A stretch of DNA of 64,000 bases from Xylanibacter caecicola (GTDB taxonomy: Bacteria > Bacteroidota > Bacteroidia > Bacteroidales > Bacteroidaceae): NCBI RefSeq assembly GCF_013166515.1, contig NZ_JABKKJ010000007.1, positions 1 to 64,000 of the forward strand. Direction: 5' to 3'. Shown here in pieces: positions 9,121 to 17,862 of the stretch (positions are counted from its first letter, which is position 1; the number at the start of each line of letters is the position of its first letter). The position numbers were made by a program, and so were the translations under genes. Under the pieces are notes generated by a model. It was not told the DNA's origin. It did no database searches and saw only the letters and a program-made list of their open reading frames with translations.

Positions 9121-10167
9121 ATGAAACAAAATAGGAATATTTCAATTGATATATTAAAATTCTTTGCGGTTTTATTAATAACGAATAGCCATTTTGACGA
9201 GCAATACGTTTATTGCAAGGAATTGGCAACGGGGGGGGCTATTGGTGATGCCTTGTTCTTCTTTTGTTCCGGATATACGTTGTTCCTTGGACGTTTTGGC
9301 CGATTTGATGAATGGTATAAGAGGAGGATCAGGCGCATATATCCAAGTGTGTTATCCTTAGGACTAATTTCTGTTTTTTTATTTCAAAAAGACATTGGTA
9401 TTGGTCGGTTGTTATCAGATGGCGCAGGATGGTTTGTGATGTGCATAATGATATATTATGTAGCATTATATTTTGTCAGGAGATATCTTGTTCATAATCT
9501 TCGATATGTGTATGTGGGTGTTGTTCTTTTAATATTGCTATGGAATAGCTTGTTTTTTGAACCGATATCTTCCATATTTGTAGAAAATTTCAAATGTCTT
9601 GATTGGATGATTTTCTGTCAACCAATGGATAAGGTGTGGATATTCCAATGGAATTATTTTAAATTCGGATTCTTTTTCCTTTATATGTTAATAGGCGCAG
9701 ATTTAGGATTGCGGGAATCTAAGAGAAAGACACAAGATTCCCCCAAGTTTTTACATACTTTTTTATTGCTTTTACTATCCATAATTTGTTTTTATGCGAT
9801 TCCTATAATTTGTGATTTATATCCGGACACTAAATATGTTTTGATTCTCAGTTTGATTCCTTTGGTCTATGTGGTTTTGTATTTTTATAAGCTTTGCCAA
9901 ACTGATTTTATCCGAAATCTTTTGAATAAAAAATATATAGGATCGGCTGTAATGATTATCGGCGGACTTTGTTTGGAGATTTATTTGGTACAACCATATT
10001 TAAGAACTACTGATTTGAATCACCTTTTTCCATTGAATATAGTGATATTATCTGTTGCCATTGTTTTTGTGGGATATGTGTGTAGATCTCTGGGAAGATT
10101 CATACAGCAGACTTTTAGCAGTGAGGAGGGATACGAATGGAAATCAATATTTAGATTAATTAGATAA
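9121..10167 (+). CDS. acyltransferase 3 family protein, in frame at a G8 tract (phase-ON)
   Basis: A 348-residue integral membrane acyltransferase. It begins NRNISIDILKFFAVLLITNSHF, matching the first helix and histidine of acyltransferase-3 enzymes. About ten hydrophobic segments run through the chain. It likely O-acetylates the polysaccharide. An eight-G run at 9231-9238 encodes part of ATGGAIGDALFFF. The frame is open, so the gene is ON as sequenced, but a single slip would end it within about 40 residues of the start. The gene sits 3 bp before an O-antigen ligase-like gene. Confidence 0.87.
   Translation: MKQNRNISIDILKFFAVLLITNSHFDEQYVYCKELATGGAIGDALFFFCSGYTLFLGRFGRFDEWYKRRIRRIYPSVLSLGLISVFLFQKDIGIGRLLSDGAGWFVMCIMIYYVALYFVRRYLVHNLRYVYVGVVLLILLWNSLFFEPISSIFVENFKCLDWMIFCQPMDKVWIFQWNYFKFGFFFLYMLIGADLGLRESKRKTQDSPKFLHTFLLLLLSIICFYAIPIICDLYPDTKYVLILSLIPLVYVVLYFYKLCQTDFIRNLLNKKYIGSAVMIIGGLCLEIYLVQPYLRTTDLNHLFPLNIVILSVAIVFVGYVCRSLGRFIQQTFSSEEGYEWKSIFRLIR
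9231..9238 (+). repeat. poly-G tract (G8) inside the second acyltransferase gene
   Basis: Eight G's near codon 38 of the acyltransferase; in frame. The early position in the gene makes it an effective ON/OFF switch point. Confidence 0.88.
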
Positions 10168-10170
10168 CAA

Positions 10171-11364
10171 ATGAAAGGTATTATACTTGTTTTAAAAAAA
10201 ATATGGAGGTATTGTAGGACTATACTTCATACCAAATACAGATGGATGCTTATATTCTTTATAATATGGGTTTATCGAGTTAGTTGTATGGCTGCCGGCG
10301 TTGGAGGCTTGGCTCAAGGGCTTCAGGTATTTACTGCTTTCGGATTGCTTTATTATGCGTTGAGATTTGCAAAAAAACGGATTGTCAATGCATTATTCCT
10401 GAATGTCCCCATCTCAACAATGACTTTGTATATGATATTGGCTGCAGTAAGTGCATTATGGTCGTATGTGCCGGCAATGTCTTTATTTATGGCAGTGGAG
10501 AAACTGATCTTTATAATTGTGCTGTATGCGGTCGTCAGTGAGTTCAGATCCTTTTATTATGCGGAAGCCTTTTTTGTTCTCTTGATGGTTGGTATTCTGG
10601 TTTTTAATGGTGTTGCTACGAGATTAATGGGTTATCAGACGTTGATTGGACATGATTTACAGCAAGGCTCATGTGCTGCAATGTGTTTTTCTTATTGTGT
10701 GGGGGAAATCATGGCGGGTAAATTAAAAAACAAGGAAAGATACCAAATGTTGTGGGCGGCTATACTTATATCGGTATTGTTCTTGGGATTATCGACCAGT
10801 GGCGGGGCCAATGCTTCGGCGGCATTCGGATTTGGAATAGCTTTATTTGCAAGTGGGAAAAAAGGATACGCTTTCTTCTTATTGCTTATTGGTGCTTCGT
10901 TTTACGTGTATGAAGACTTATTTGAGAACATGTTTGAATTATTGATGCAGGGAAAGTCTAAAGGAGATATAAGTAGTGCTACCGGAAGAACTGCAATTTG
11001 GGAGGTCGTTGAAATTTTGGGAACTCAGAAACCGATGCTTGGTTGGGGATATGCTGCTATGGAGCGATATATAACAGATAAAGGTCCTATGCCCTTAACG
11101 GATTTACATAGTAATTATTATGGAACTTTTGGGGGCTTGGGAATTGTAGGCCTTGTTTTATTGATGGTACATCATATATCAAGCATAGTGTATTTATGGA
11201 TCCGGCATTCAAAGCCCGGTTATGTAGGATTGCTAAGTGCAATATGTTGCGCAGCATTAAATGGTTACTCTTATGGCTTTATAGCAGGTAAAACCGCTAT
11301 TATTACAGTGGTCTATCTTGCCGTATTAATGATGACATATATATATTCCAAGGTTCGTGTGTGA
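10171..11364 (+). CDS. O-antigen ligase / polymerase family membrane protein
   Basis: A 397-residue polytopic protein with about ten or more hydrophobic segments. A larger extracytoplasmic loop around 245-315 contains SSATGRTAIWEV and the later DLHSNYYGTFGGLGIVG. The GR..W and H-SN motifs are those of the Wzy_C/O-antigen ligase (WaaL-like) family. It either polymerises repeat units or ligates the polysaccharide to a lipid; sequence cannot separate these. No other Wzy candidate and no Wzx flippase is visible in this window. The next gene begins at or across its stop codon. Confidence 0.85.
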   Translation: MKGIILVLKKIWRYCRTILHTKYRWMLIFFIIWVYRVSCMAAGVGGLAQGLQVFTAFGLLYYALRFAKKRIVNALFLNVPISTMTLYMILAAVSALWSYVPAMSLFMAVEKLIFIIVLYAVVSEFRSFYYAEAFFVLLMVGILVFNGVATRLMGYQTLIGHDLQQGSCAAMCFSYCVGEIMAGKLKNKERYQMLWAAILISVLFLGLSTSGGANASAAFGFGIALFASGKKGYAFFLLLIGASFYVYEDLFENMFELLMQGKSKGDISSATGRTAIWEVVEILGTQKPMLGWGYAAMERYITDKGPMPLTDLHSNYYGTFGGLGIVGLVLLMVHHISSIVYLWIRHSKPGYVGLLSAICCAALNGYSYGFIAGKTAIITVVYLAVLMMTYIYSKVRV

Positions 11365-11366
11365 TA

Positions 11367-12359
11367 ATGACTAAAGAATTAAGTGATAAAATAAGGATTG
11401 GGACTTTCGTGTGTACGGTGCTTGTAGTGTGGCGTCATGCAATGAACCTTAGGGCTTTTGATTTGACAAGCGACAATGGGTCGTTGGCTTTTTTTATAGA
11501 ACATGGCATTTCAAAGCAGACAGAAATTGCCGTTCCTTTCTTTTTTCTCGTTTCGGGCTTTTTCTTCTTCCGATATACGTATTATGGGAAAAACGAATAT
11601 TTCCGGATGATTAGTAAGAAGTGGCATACGCTGTTCGTACCTTTTCTGTTTTGGAATGTCGTAGGCATTGTTCCTTTGTTAACTACTCATAAGTTTGTTT
11701 ATGAGGAAGAGTGGTGGAGATACGGGGTGCAACTGCTGCATAGCGATTGGAGTGGGATATTGTGGTATGTTAGGGACATTATGACCATGATGTTACTGGT
11801 GCCGCTTTACGGATGGATTTTTGCAGTTAACAGCAAGTGGCTATATGCTGCTGTCGGTTTGTACTTATTTTATAATTGGCTGCCGGTGGATTGTGGCTGG
11901 GTGTCCAGAGAAGGCATGTTGTTTTTCTTTTTAGGCGGCGTATTGCAGAAATATTCAAGTGTACTCACGTTGAAGATGCCTAAATATTTGTTGGTGGTTA
12001 TGTTGGTGGCATGGATGATTTCGTGTTTCGGTTTCCCGTTTTACTGGCCTATTCATAGATATAATACATTGTTGGGTGTTTTAATCGGTTGGCAATTACT
12101 TGATTATTTTCCCCAGAAATGGCGCAGTCCGTTGTTGAAGGTGTGTCCGTTGTCTTTTTTTGTATATGTGGTGCATGCAAACATACTGGGTATAATGAAA
12201 GTCTCACTGGCTCGGTCTTTTTCTTTTAACGAAGCTGTTGCTTTGTCTGCATTTTTTGTATTACCTTTTGTTACGGTGTTTATAGCCCTTGGTGTTGGTG
12301 CTGTGTGGAAAAAATATTCGTCTAAAACTTTTGGAATAGTAACAGGCGGAAGAGCCTAA
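11367..12359 (+). CDS. acyltransferase 3 family protein
   Basis: A 330-residue integral membrane acyltransferase, the third of the locus. The pattern KIRIGTFVCTVLVVWRHAMN, then AVPFFFLVSGFFFF and FWNVVG, is that of acyltransferase-3 proteins. I prefer ATG 11367 over GTG 11361, which overlaps the previous stop. Unlike the other two acyltransferases here it has no G/C run longer than five, so it should be expressed constantly. It presumably adds acetyl or another acyl group to a sugar of the surface polymer. Confidence 0.87.
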   Translation: MTKELSDKIRIGTFVCTVLVVWRHAMNLRAFDLTSDNGSLAFFIEHGISKQTEIAVPFFFLVSGFFFFRYTYYGKNEYFRMISKKWHTLFVPFLFWNVVGIVPLLTTHKFVYEEEWWRYGVQLLHSDWSGILWYVRDIMTMMLLVPLYGWIFAVNSKWLYAAVGLYLFYNWLPVDCGWVSREGMLFFFLGGVLQKYSSVLTLKMPKYLLVVMLVAWMISCFGFPFYWPIHRYNTLLGVLIGWQLLDYFPQKWRSPLLKVCPLSFFVYVVHANILGIMKVSLARSFSFNEAVALSAFFVLPFVTVFIALGVGAVWKKYSSKTFGIVTGGRA

Positions 12360-12375
12360 AATCATATTGAATACA

Positions 12376-13536
12376 ATGAAGATACTTTATGCCAACCAGG
12401 TGTTTCTGGACTACAGGGTGCCTTTTTATAAAGAGCTTATAAGACTGTTTAACAGTGATTTTTATGTGATGTATTCGCCTAATCGTTATCATTTGATGAA
12501 GCGTGATGATTTGGCGGAGCGCATAAAACATGAGTTGGGAGTAAATGCGATAGCCTTTAAACATGATTATTTGTTTGATACGGCAACGATGTCGTTTAAT
12601 AGGGTTGAAGGAGAGTATGGGCAAAAGATTCCCTTTATGTATGGTTTTTTGCGCGCTATCCGCAAAGTGAAACCAGATGTGCTTATAACTGAAGCTTTCT
12701 TCCAGTGGACACCGTGGGGGATATTATACAGCATGCTGTTTCGCATTCCTCTTTATATCGGGTATGAAAGGACTTGCCATACGGAGCGGAATACCGGAAA
12801 ACTGAAGACGTGGCATCGGAAAATATCAGATAAATTCATCAAGGGATATTTGGTCAATGGCATTGAAACAGAGAAGTATTTGATGTCTATTGGCATTAAA
12901 CAGGAAAAGATACACCGTATTGGTATTAGTGCCGATAGTAAGGGACTAATGTCTGCCATCAAGAATATGACGGAGGCAGAGCAAAGTGTTTTCCGAGAAA
13001 AATATATGGGTGATGGTGATGGACTATTGTTCTTGTTTTCTGGACAAATAGTTAAGCGTAAGGGAGTAAATTTCTTGTTGAAGGCGTGGAAAAAGCATGT
13101 TATAAACCATCCCAACGATAAGCTTGTATTAATTGGCTACGGTGATATGTACGATGCGTTGAAGCTGAAATATGGTGATGAAGAATCCATTTATATGGAG
13201 GGTAAGGTGAACTATGGTGATGTTTATAGATATTATGCCATAGCTGATGTCTTTGTTCTACCGACCATAGAAGACAACTGGAGCCTGGTAATCCCTGAGG
13301 CTATGGCATGTGGGTTGCCGGTTTCTACGTCCATATACAACGGTTGTCATCCTGAATTGGTGAAGAAAGACGAGAACGGCGTGACTTTCGACACGTACAA
13401 TCAGGAGAGTATCATATTTGCTTTAGACTATTTCCATCATCAGGATTTGAAGGCGATGGGAAGAATGTCCGTAGAATTGGAACGAGAATTTAATACGGAG
13501 CATTGTGCAAAAAGAATGTTCAATATTTTCAAGTGA
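12376..13536 (+). CDS. glycosyltransferase family 4 protein
   Basis: A 386-residue GT4 protein with start MKILYANQVFLDYRVPFY. The TTG nine bases upstream is a weaker start. The C-terminal domain has LFLFSGQIVKRKGVNFLLKA and the E-x7/8-E element in PTIEDNWSLVIPEAMACGLP (about 297-316). The first glutamate is followed by DNW rather than the usual G/GFG, a known variant in exopolysaccharide GT4 enzymes. It lies 16 bp after the acyltransferase and 20 bp before the FAD enzyme. Confidence 0.9.
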   Translation: MKILYANQVFLDYRVPFYKELIRLFNSDFYVMYSPNRYHLMKRDDLAERIKHELGVNAIAFKHDYLFDTATMSFNRVEGEYGQKIPFMYGFLRAIRKVKPDVLITEAFFQWTPWGILYSMLFRIPLYIGYERTCHTERNTGKLKTWHRKISDKFIKGYLVNGIETEKYLMSIGIKQEKIHRIGISADSKGLMSAIKNMTEAEQSVFREKYMGDGDGLLFLFSGQIVKRKGVNFLLKAWKKHVINHPNDKLVLIGYGDMYDALKLKYGDEESIYMEGKVNYGDVYRYYAIADVFVLPTIEDNWSLVIPEAMACGLPVSTSIYNGCHPELVKKDENGVTFDTYNQESIIFALDYFHHQDLKAMGRMSVELEREFNTEHCAKRMFNIFK

Positions 13537-13556
13537 ACTTGATAAAAAAGATTATT

Positions 13557-14798
13557 ATGAGAATAGCTATTATCGGAGCCGGTATTTCGGGTCTAAGTGT
13601 AGGACAATTGCTGAGAGAGAGGCACGAGGTTACATTATTTGAGAGTGAAAACAGACCTGGAGGAATGATAAAATGCGATCGTGTAAACGGGCATTTGTTT
13701 CACCGCACTGGTGGCCATGTTTTCAATACACGACGTCAAGAGGTTATTGATTTCTTTTGGTCATTTTTTTCTCGGGATAATGAGTTTATAAAGGCAGACC
13801 GTAAATCGGGAGTGTCCATGGACGGAAACTTTTTTGTTTCTTATCCTATCGAGAATCATATTTCAGTATTTGATGACAATGTGGTTAATCGTATTATAAC
13901 GGATTGGATGAAAATTAAAACGAGTGAAAAGGATGATGAACCGAAGAATTTTGAGGAATTCTTGATAAAACGTTTCGGTATAACACTCTATGAAATGTAT
14001 TTTTGTCCTTATAATGAGAAGATTTGGCGTAGGGATTTAAAAAAGGTGCCGCTTTCATGGCTTGAAGGAAAGTTGCCAATGCCATCTGTTGAAGAAATGG
14101 TATTTAATAATATCAAAAAGATAGAAGAGAAGAAATTTGTGCATAGTACATTCTTTTATGCAAAACATAATGGCTCTCAATTTATTGCAGACCGATTTGC
14201 AGAAAGATTGGATATTCGTTATGGAAAAAAGATCGAACAGATTAAATGTAATTTTAACGTATGGAATATAGATGGAGAGGAGTTTGATAAAGTCGTTTTC
14301 TGTGGAAATATCAAACAACTCCCGAGTATGTTGGGTAATTTGTCGGATGCGGAAATATATATGATTGACGAATTGGAAAGTCATGGCACCACAACCGTGC
14401 TTTGTGAAATAGATGATAATCCTTATAGCTGGATTTATATGCCCAGTAAGAAACATACTAGCCACCGTATCATATGTACCGGAAATTTTTCTCCATCCAA
14501 TCGGGCTCAGGATAAGATGTCGGCAACTATCGAATTTACGGATTATATTTCAAAAGAGGAAATTCTTGACAACTTAACCCGTATTCCATGGAATCCCAAG
14601 TATTTGGCTCATCACTATGAGAAATATACTTATCCAATACAAGGCAAGGAGACACGAAAGTCTATTCAGGAGCTGCGGAACAGATTAGAAAACAAAGGGT
14701 TCTATTTGTGTGGACGCTTTGCAGAATGGGAGTATTATAATACAGATGTATGTATGGCGTCAGCTATAAGTCTCTGTGAAAAATTGAACAAAGAATAG
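13557..14798 (+). CDS. FAD-dependent amine-oxidase/protoporphyrinogen-oxidase-like enzyme
   Basis: A 413-residue flavoprotein. The N-terminus RIAIIGAGISGLSVGQLL is a textbook dinucleotide-binding GxGxxG (7-12), followed by LFESENRPGG. The mid region (YNEKIWRRDLKKVPLSWL) and the C-terminal CGRFAEWEYYNTDVC fit the NAD(P)-binding amine oxidase / UDP-galactopyranose-mutase-like superfamily. In polysaccharide loci such enzymes often modify a sugar or act as mutase-like enzymes; the substrate here is not known. I chose ATG 13557 because the conserved strand starts there; the longer upstream frame overlaps the preceding gene. Confidence 0.75.
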   Translation: MRIAIIGAGISGLSVGQLLRERHEVTLFESENRPGGMIKCDRVNGHLFHRTGGHVFNTRRQEVIDFFWSFFSRDNEFIKADRKSGVSMDGNFFVSYPIENHISVFDDNVVNRIITDWMKIKTSEKDDEPKNFEEFLIKRFGITLYEMYFCPYNEKIWRRDLKKVPLSWLEGKLPMPSVEEMVFNNIKKIEEKKFVHSTFFYAKHNGSQFIADRFAERLDIRYGKKIEQIKCNFNVWNIDGEEFDKVVFCGNIKQLPSMLGNLSDAEIYMIDELESHGTTTVLCEIDDNPYSWIYMPSKKHTSHRIICTGNFSPSNRAQDKMSATIEFTDYISKEEILDNLTRIPWNPKYLAHHYEKYTYPIQGKETRKSIQELRNRLENKGFYLCGRFAEWEYYNTDVCMASAISLCEKLNKE

Positions 14799-14809
14799 GT
14801 ATAAGAAAA

Positions 14810-15616
14810 ATGATAAGTGTAGTAACTGTTACGTGGAATGCTGAAAATTTTATCAGTGATACAATAGTTTCTGTATGTAAGCAAAAAAATAGGAATTTCG
14901 AATTCTTGTTAATCGATGGAGCTTCTAAAGATAATACAGTTAATAGGGTTAAGAGTTTACTCCATGAGGGTAACTTTCCAAAAGAAAATATTGTTATTGT
15001 TTCGGAACGAGATAAAGGTATGGTTGATGCCATGAATAAGGGGGTAAGCCGTAGCAAAGGAGATTATGTGTTGTTCCTTAATGGTGGTGATAGTTTTTAT
15101 GATGAAAACGTAATAGATAAACTTGAAGAAACAATTAATAAGGTTGGAGCAGATGTTATATACGGTAGAACAATGATGATTTTCTATGAGGGACGTGGTA
15201 TTTATAATGAAAATGAGGAATACGGGGATCCTATCATGCCATTTATCCATCAATCGGTTATTGTGAAAAGGAATTTGTTGTTGAAACATCCTTTTGATTT
15301 GAGTTATAAAATATTAGGGGACAGGGAACTTTTTTATTGGTTGCGAATAAACAAATATACTTTCCATTATGAACCATATATCGTCTCTATATATGATGCA
15401 CGAGAGGGGGGCAGCGAGAACAATCCTTACTTGATAGCGATAGAGGGAGATCGAATCTTGGGACTGGATAAAAAAACTTTTTATTGGTTGAGGAAACTTA
15501 GATGGCGTTGCACCAAGGCTCCTATCCAGTTTATCAAGAATAATGCACCGAGAAAGTGGCTTAACTGGTATTTCCTGAGAAAGCGGAAGAATATCGAATG
15601 GGTGGAGAAGTATTGA
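14810..15616 (+). CDS. glycosyltransferase family 2 protein
   Basis: A 268-residue GT2 enzyme of the WcaE/colanic acid type: ISVVTVTWNAENFISDTI, IDGAS at 35-39, VSERDKGMVDAMNKG and the acidic NGGD at 91-94 in place of DxD. The HQSVIVKR element follows. It probably transfers galactose or a related sugar. It is the last gene of the first polysaccharide block; after it come 219 bp with short direct repeats and then an unrelated ATPase. Confidence 0.88.
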   Translation: MISVVTVTWNAENFISDTIVSVCKQKNRNFEFLLIDGASKDNTVNRVKSLLHEGNFPKENIVIVSERDKGMVDAMNKGVSRSKGDYVLFLNGGDSFYDENVIDKLEETINKVGADVIYGRTMMIFYEGRGIYNENEEYGDPIMPFIHQSVIVKRNLLLKHPFDLSYKILGDRELFYWLRINKYTFHYEPYIVSIYDAREGGSENNPYLIAIEGDRILGLDKKTFYWLRKLRWRCTKAPIQFIKNNAPRKWLNWYFLRKRKNIEWVEKY

Positions 15617-15720
15617 GTTTATCCTAATACTAAATATCAGGTATTTTTTGTATCTCTTGTAAATGCCGCTTATCCATATAAAAAGATTGTTATATGTGGT
15701 ATTGACCTAACGATAGATGC

Positions 15721-15802
15721 TATCATCGAAAAAATGTAGTCTTCAGACTTTTGTATCATCGAAAAAATGTGTTTTTAGGCTTTTGTATCATCGAAAAAAT
15801 GT
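15721..15802 (+). repeat. three direct copies of TATCATCGAAAAAATGT
   Basis: Identical 17-bp units sit at 15721-15737, 15754-15770 and 15786-15802, spaced 33 and 32 bp start to start, about three helical turns. The last copy runs into TAATTTTG, a good -7 box for the ATPase gene. The spacers share TTTTG before the second and third unit but otherwise differ. The regular phasing upstream of a promoter suggests protein-binding sites, possibly for autoregulation of the ATPase. This is not CRISPR: spacers are about 15 bp and there are no cas genes. Confidence 0.85.
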
Positions 15803-15809
15803 AATTTTG
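15802..15809 (+). promoter_or_regulatory. -7 promoter box of the AAA_14/DUF4143 ATPase
   Basis: TAATTTTG matches the Bacteroidetes -7 consensus TAnnTTTG and lies 26 bp before the ATG. No clear TTTG -33 box is positioned upstream; the repeat units occupy that place. Confidence 0.5.
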
Positions 15810-15835
15810 CAGTTGGATGTAAAAACATAAGCTTT

Positions 15836-17143
15836 ATGAGACGTAACATTTATAATGATTTGCTTGTATGGAAAAGCAGTGCAAATAGGAAACCTTTACT
15901 GTTATTAGGAGCGCGCCAAGTGGGGAAGACATGGATAATGCGTCATTTTGGCAAACAAGAGTATAAGAATGTTGCTTATGTGAACTGCGATGATGAGGTA
16001 CGGATGAAACATTTGTTTGAGTCTGATTATGATATCGAAAGGATTTTACTTGCTCTGCAGGCTATTACCGGTGTTAAAATCGAAGAAGGAAACACCTTGA
16101 TAATATTGGATGAGATACAAGAGATTGCACGTGGTTTGCATAGCTTGAAATATTTCTGTGAGAAAGCGCCAGGCTACCATGTTATGGTGGCAGGTTCTCT
16201 GCTCGGTGTCACAATAGGAAAAGGAGAATCTTTTCCCGTGGGCAAGGTCGATATGTTACAGATGTATCCTATGACATTTGAGGAATTTGTCGATGCTATG
16301 GGAGACGCGGAATATAACAAAATAATAAGTTCACGTGATTGGTTCATTATTGAGACCATGAGGACGAAGCTAATAGATCTGCTCAGACAATATTATTACG
16401 TAGGTGGTATGCCGGAGGTCGTGTCTGCATATATAACCCGTAAGGATTTGGCGGAGGTAAGGACATTACAACAGAAGATATTGCAGGCTTATCGAAAAGA
16501 TATATCAAAGCATACCACTGCAAGGGAAACGATAAGAATTGGGCAAGTACTTGATTCGATACCATCACAGTTGGCAAAAGAGAACAAGAAATTCATTTTC
16601 GGCGCGGTAAAGAAAGGTGCGAGGGCAGCGGACTTCGAGTTGGCAATACAATGGTTGATAGACGCCGGTATCGTCCACAAAGTGACTCGTATTAAAGAAG
16701 CTAGAATGCCATTGAAGTTTTATGAGGACCAAAATGCTTTTAAATTGTTTTTTATAGATTGCGGACTGCTGTCATGTATGGTTGATGTCCCTGTTTCACA
16801 AATATTAGTTGGCGACAATGTTTTTGTTGAATTCAAGGGAGCTTTCACAGAACAATATGTTTTGCAGCAGATGAAAGCCTATAACAAGCTGCCTTACTAT
16901 TGGAGCAATGACAGAACTCCGGCTGAAATAGATTTTGTCATTCAGTATGAAGATCGAATCTTGCCGATTGAAGTAAAGGCTGAAGAAAATGTTCGTTCAA
17001 AATCATTAGCACAATTCATTAAAGATAATGAGGGACTGAAAGGGCTGCGAATATCGATGCGTGGATATATAGACCAGTCATGGATGGAGAATATTCCATT
17101 ATATGGTCTTGACGTTTTCATGAGAGGCAGTGTCTCATTTTGA
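15836..17143 (+). CDS. AAA_14 / DUF4143 family ATPase
   Basis: A 435-residue P-loop ATPase. Walker A is GARQVGKT (25-32) and Walker B LIILDEIQEI (about 88-97). A winged-helix-like middle follows, then a C-terminal DUF4143 region with TEQYVLQQM and DRTPAEIDFVIQ...ILPIEVKAEENVRSKS, which resembles a nuclease-fold (restriction-endonuclease-like) core (E-x-D-F-x11-E-V-K). Such proteins are present in many copies in Bacteroidales genomes, often near mobile or variable regions; their role is not established. It stands alone here with its own promoter and repeat array, separating the polysaccharide genes from the amidase/primase module. Confidence 0.88.
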   Translation: MRRNIYNDLLVWKSSANRKPLLLLGARQVGKTWIMRHFGKQEYKNVAYVNCDDEVRMKHLFESDYDIERILLALQAITGVKIEEGNTLIILDEIQEIARGLHSLKYFCEKAPGYHVMVAGSLLGVTIGKGESFPVGKVDMLQMYPMTFEEFVDAMGDAEYNKIISSRDWFIIETMRTKLIDLLRQYYYVGGMPEVVSAYITRKDLAEVRTLQQKILQAYRKDISKHTTARETIRIGQVLDSIPSQLAKENKKFIFGAVKKGARAADFELAIQWLIDAGIVHKVTRIKEARMPLKFYEDQNAFKLFFIDCGLLSCMVDVPVSQILVGDNVFVEFKGAFTEQYVLQQMKAYNKLPYYWSNDRTPAEIDFVIQYEDRILPIEVKAEENVRSKSLAQFIKDNEGLKGLRISMRGYIDQSWMENIPLYGLDVFMRGSVSF

Positions 17144-17176
17144 CACAACCTCTCAGCATAAATATAAAAACAGGTT

Positions 17177-17692
17177 TCAGAGATACAGATACTCCGCCCT
17201 TGCATCGAAACAGGGGCAAGCCTTTGGCACGGCACCCGGCATGTCGCAATGACCGCATATCATTGCCTTGGGGAATAGCTTGCGGAGTTTTGCAAGGAGA
17301 TATAAGAGCGAGGCACGCTGCTCAGGCGTGCGCGTGTCCGCAGGCTTTCCGCGTTCGTCCAGACCACCCTCGTAGCATATGCCGATGCTGCAACGATTGT
17401 AAGGGCGACAGTGGGCACCAACTTCCAGCAGGCGGCGGTGACGGGTGACGGTGCCGTCGCGGCGGATGTAGAAATGGTAACCGATGGTGCGGAAGCCGCG
17501 GGTCTTGTGGTCGCGCAGCAACTGTTCCACGGTGTAGTCACGGTTGCAGCGTGTGGCGGAGCAGTGGATAATAAGGTAACGCACGCTCTCCGTGCCGTTC
17601 ATCAGCAGACCTTGCTCGACGCCTTTCGTGAGCAGACGCTCGCTTGTCACCTCTTCCTCGCCGGTGATAAATGGAAATGTTTCTGTTATCAT
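17177..17692 (-). CDS. N-acetylmuramoyl-L-alanine amidase (Amidase_2-like)
   Basis: About 171 residues. The segment VRYLIIHCSATRCNRDYTVEQL, then GYHFYIRRDGTV, GAHCRPYNRCSIGICYEGG and the late CGHCDMPGAVPKACPCFD, gives the zinc ligands and catalytic residues of the N-acetylmuramoyl-L-alanine amidase/PGRP fold. It cleaves the bond between muramic acid and the stem peptide. No signal peptide is seen. The start is uncertain: ATG 17692 (used here) or ATG 17602, immediately before the conserved domain. It is the last gene of a minus-strand cluster with smalltalk and HU-related proteins, which is a recurring Bacteroidetes neighbourhood. A phage-like endolysin origin is possible. Confidence 0.88.
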   Translation of the reverse strand: MITETFPFITGEEEVTSERLLTKGVEQGLLMNGTESVRYLIIHCSATRCNRDYTVEQLLRDHKTRGFRTIGYHFYIRRDGTVTRHRRLLEVGAHCRPYNRCSIGICYEGGLDERGKPADTRTPEQRASLLYLLAKLRKLFPKAMICGHCDMPGAVPKACPCFDARAEYLYL

Positions 17693-17728
17693 GACTGTGA
17701 TTTTTTTAAAGGTTTGTAGTATAAACAA

Positions 17729-17836
17729 GGAGATAAAGGGAGATAATAGAAGTTATGTGGCTGAGCCACGGGAGATAAAGGACAATAGCCGCATATGAAG
17801 CGACAAGACATACGTCTCTTATCTTCCTTTATCTCC
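17729..17836. repeat. dispersed 'GGAGATAA' repeat, copy A
   Basis: The core at 17749-17826 is about 90% identical to the reverse complement of 40848-40926. It contains the hairpin GTGGCTGAGCCAC and is bounded by GGAGATAAAGG on the left and CCTTTATCTCC on the right, so the whole unit has inverted ends. It separates the amidase start from the smalltalk gene end. No coding potential is conserved between the copies. Confidence 0.85.
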
Positions 17837-17862
17837 ACATATCTCCCTCTTGAAACACACTG

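Noticed and set aside
15406-15411. G6 run in the GT2 gene at 14810
   Set aside because: In frame and short; not treated as a contingency tract.
15721-15802. Possible CRISPR array
   Set aside because: Only three units with about 15-bp spacers and no cas genes; better explained as promoter-linked direct repeats.
17140-17448. 102-residue + strand open frame after the ATPase
   Set aside because: Antisense to the conserved amidase gene; no independent support.
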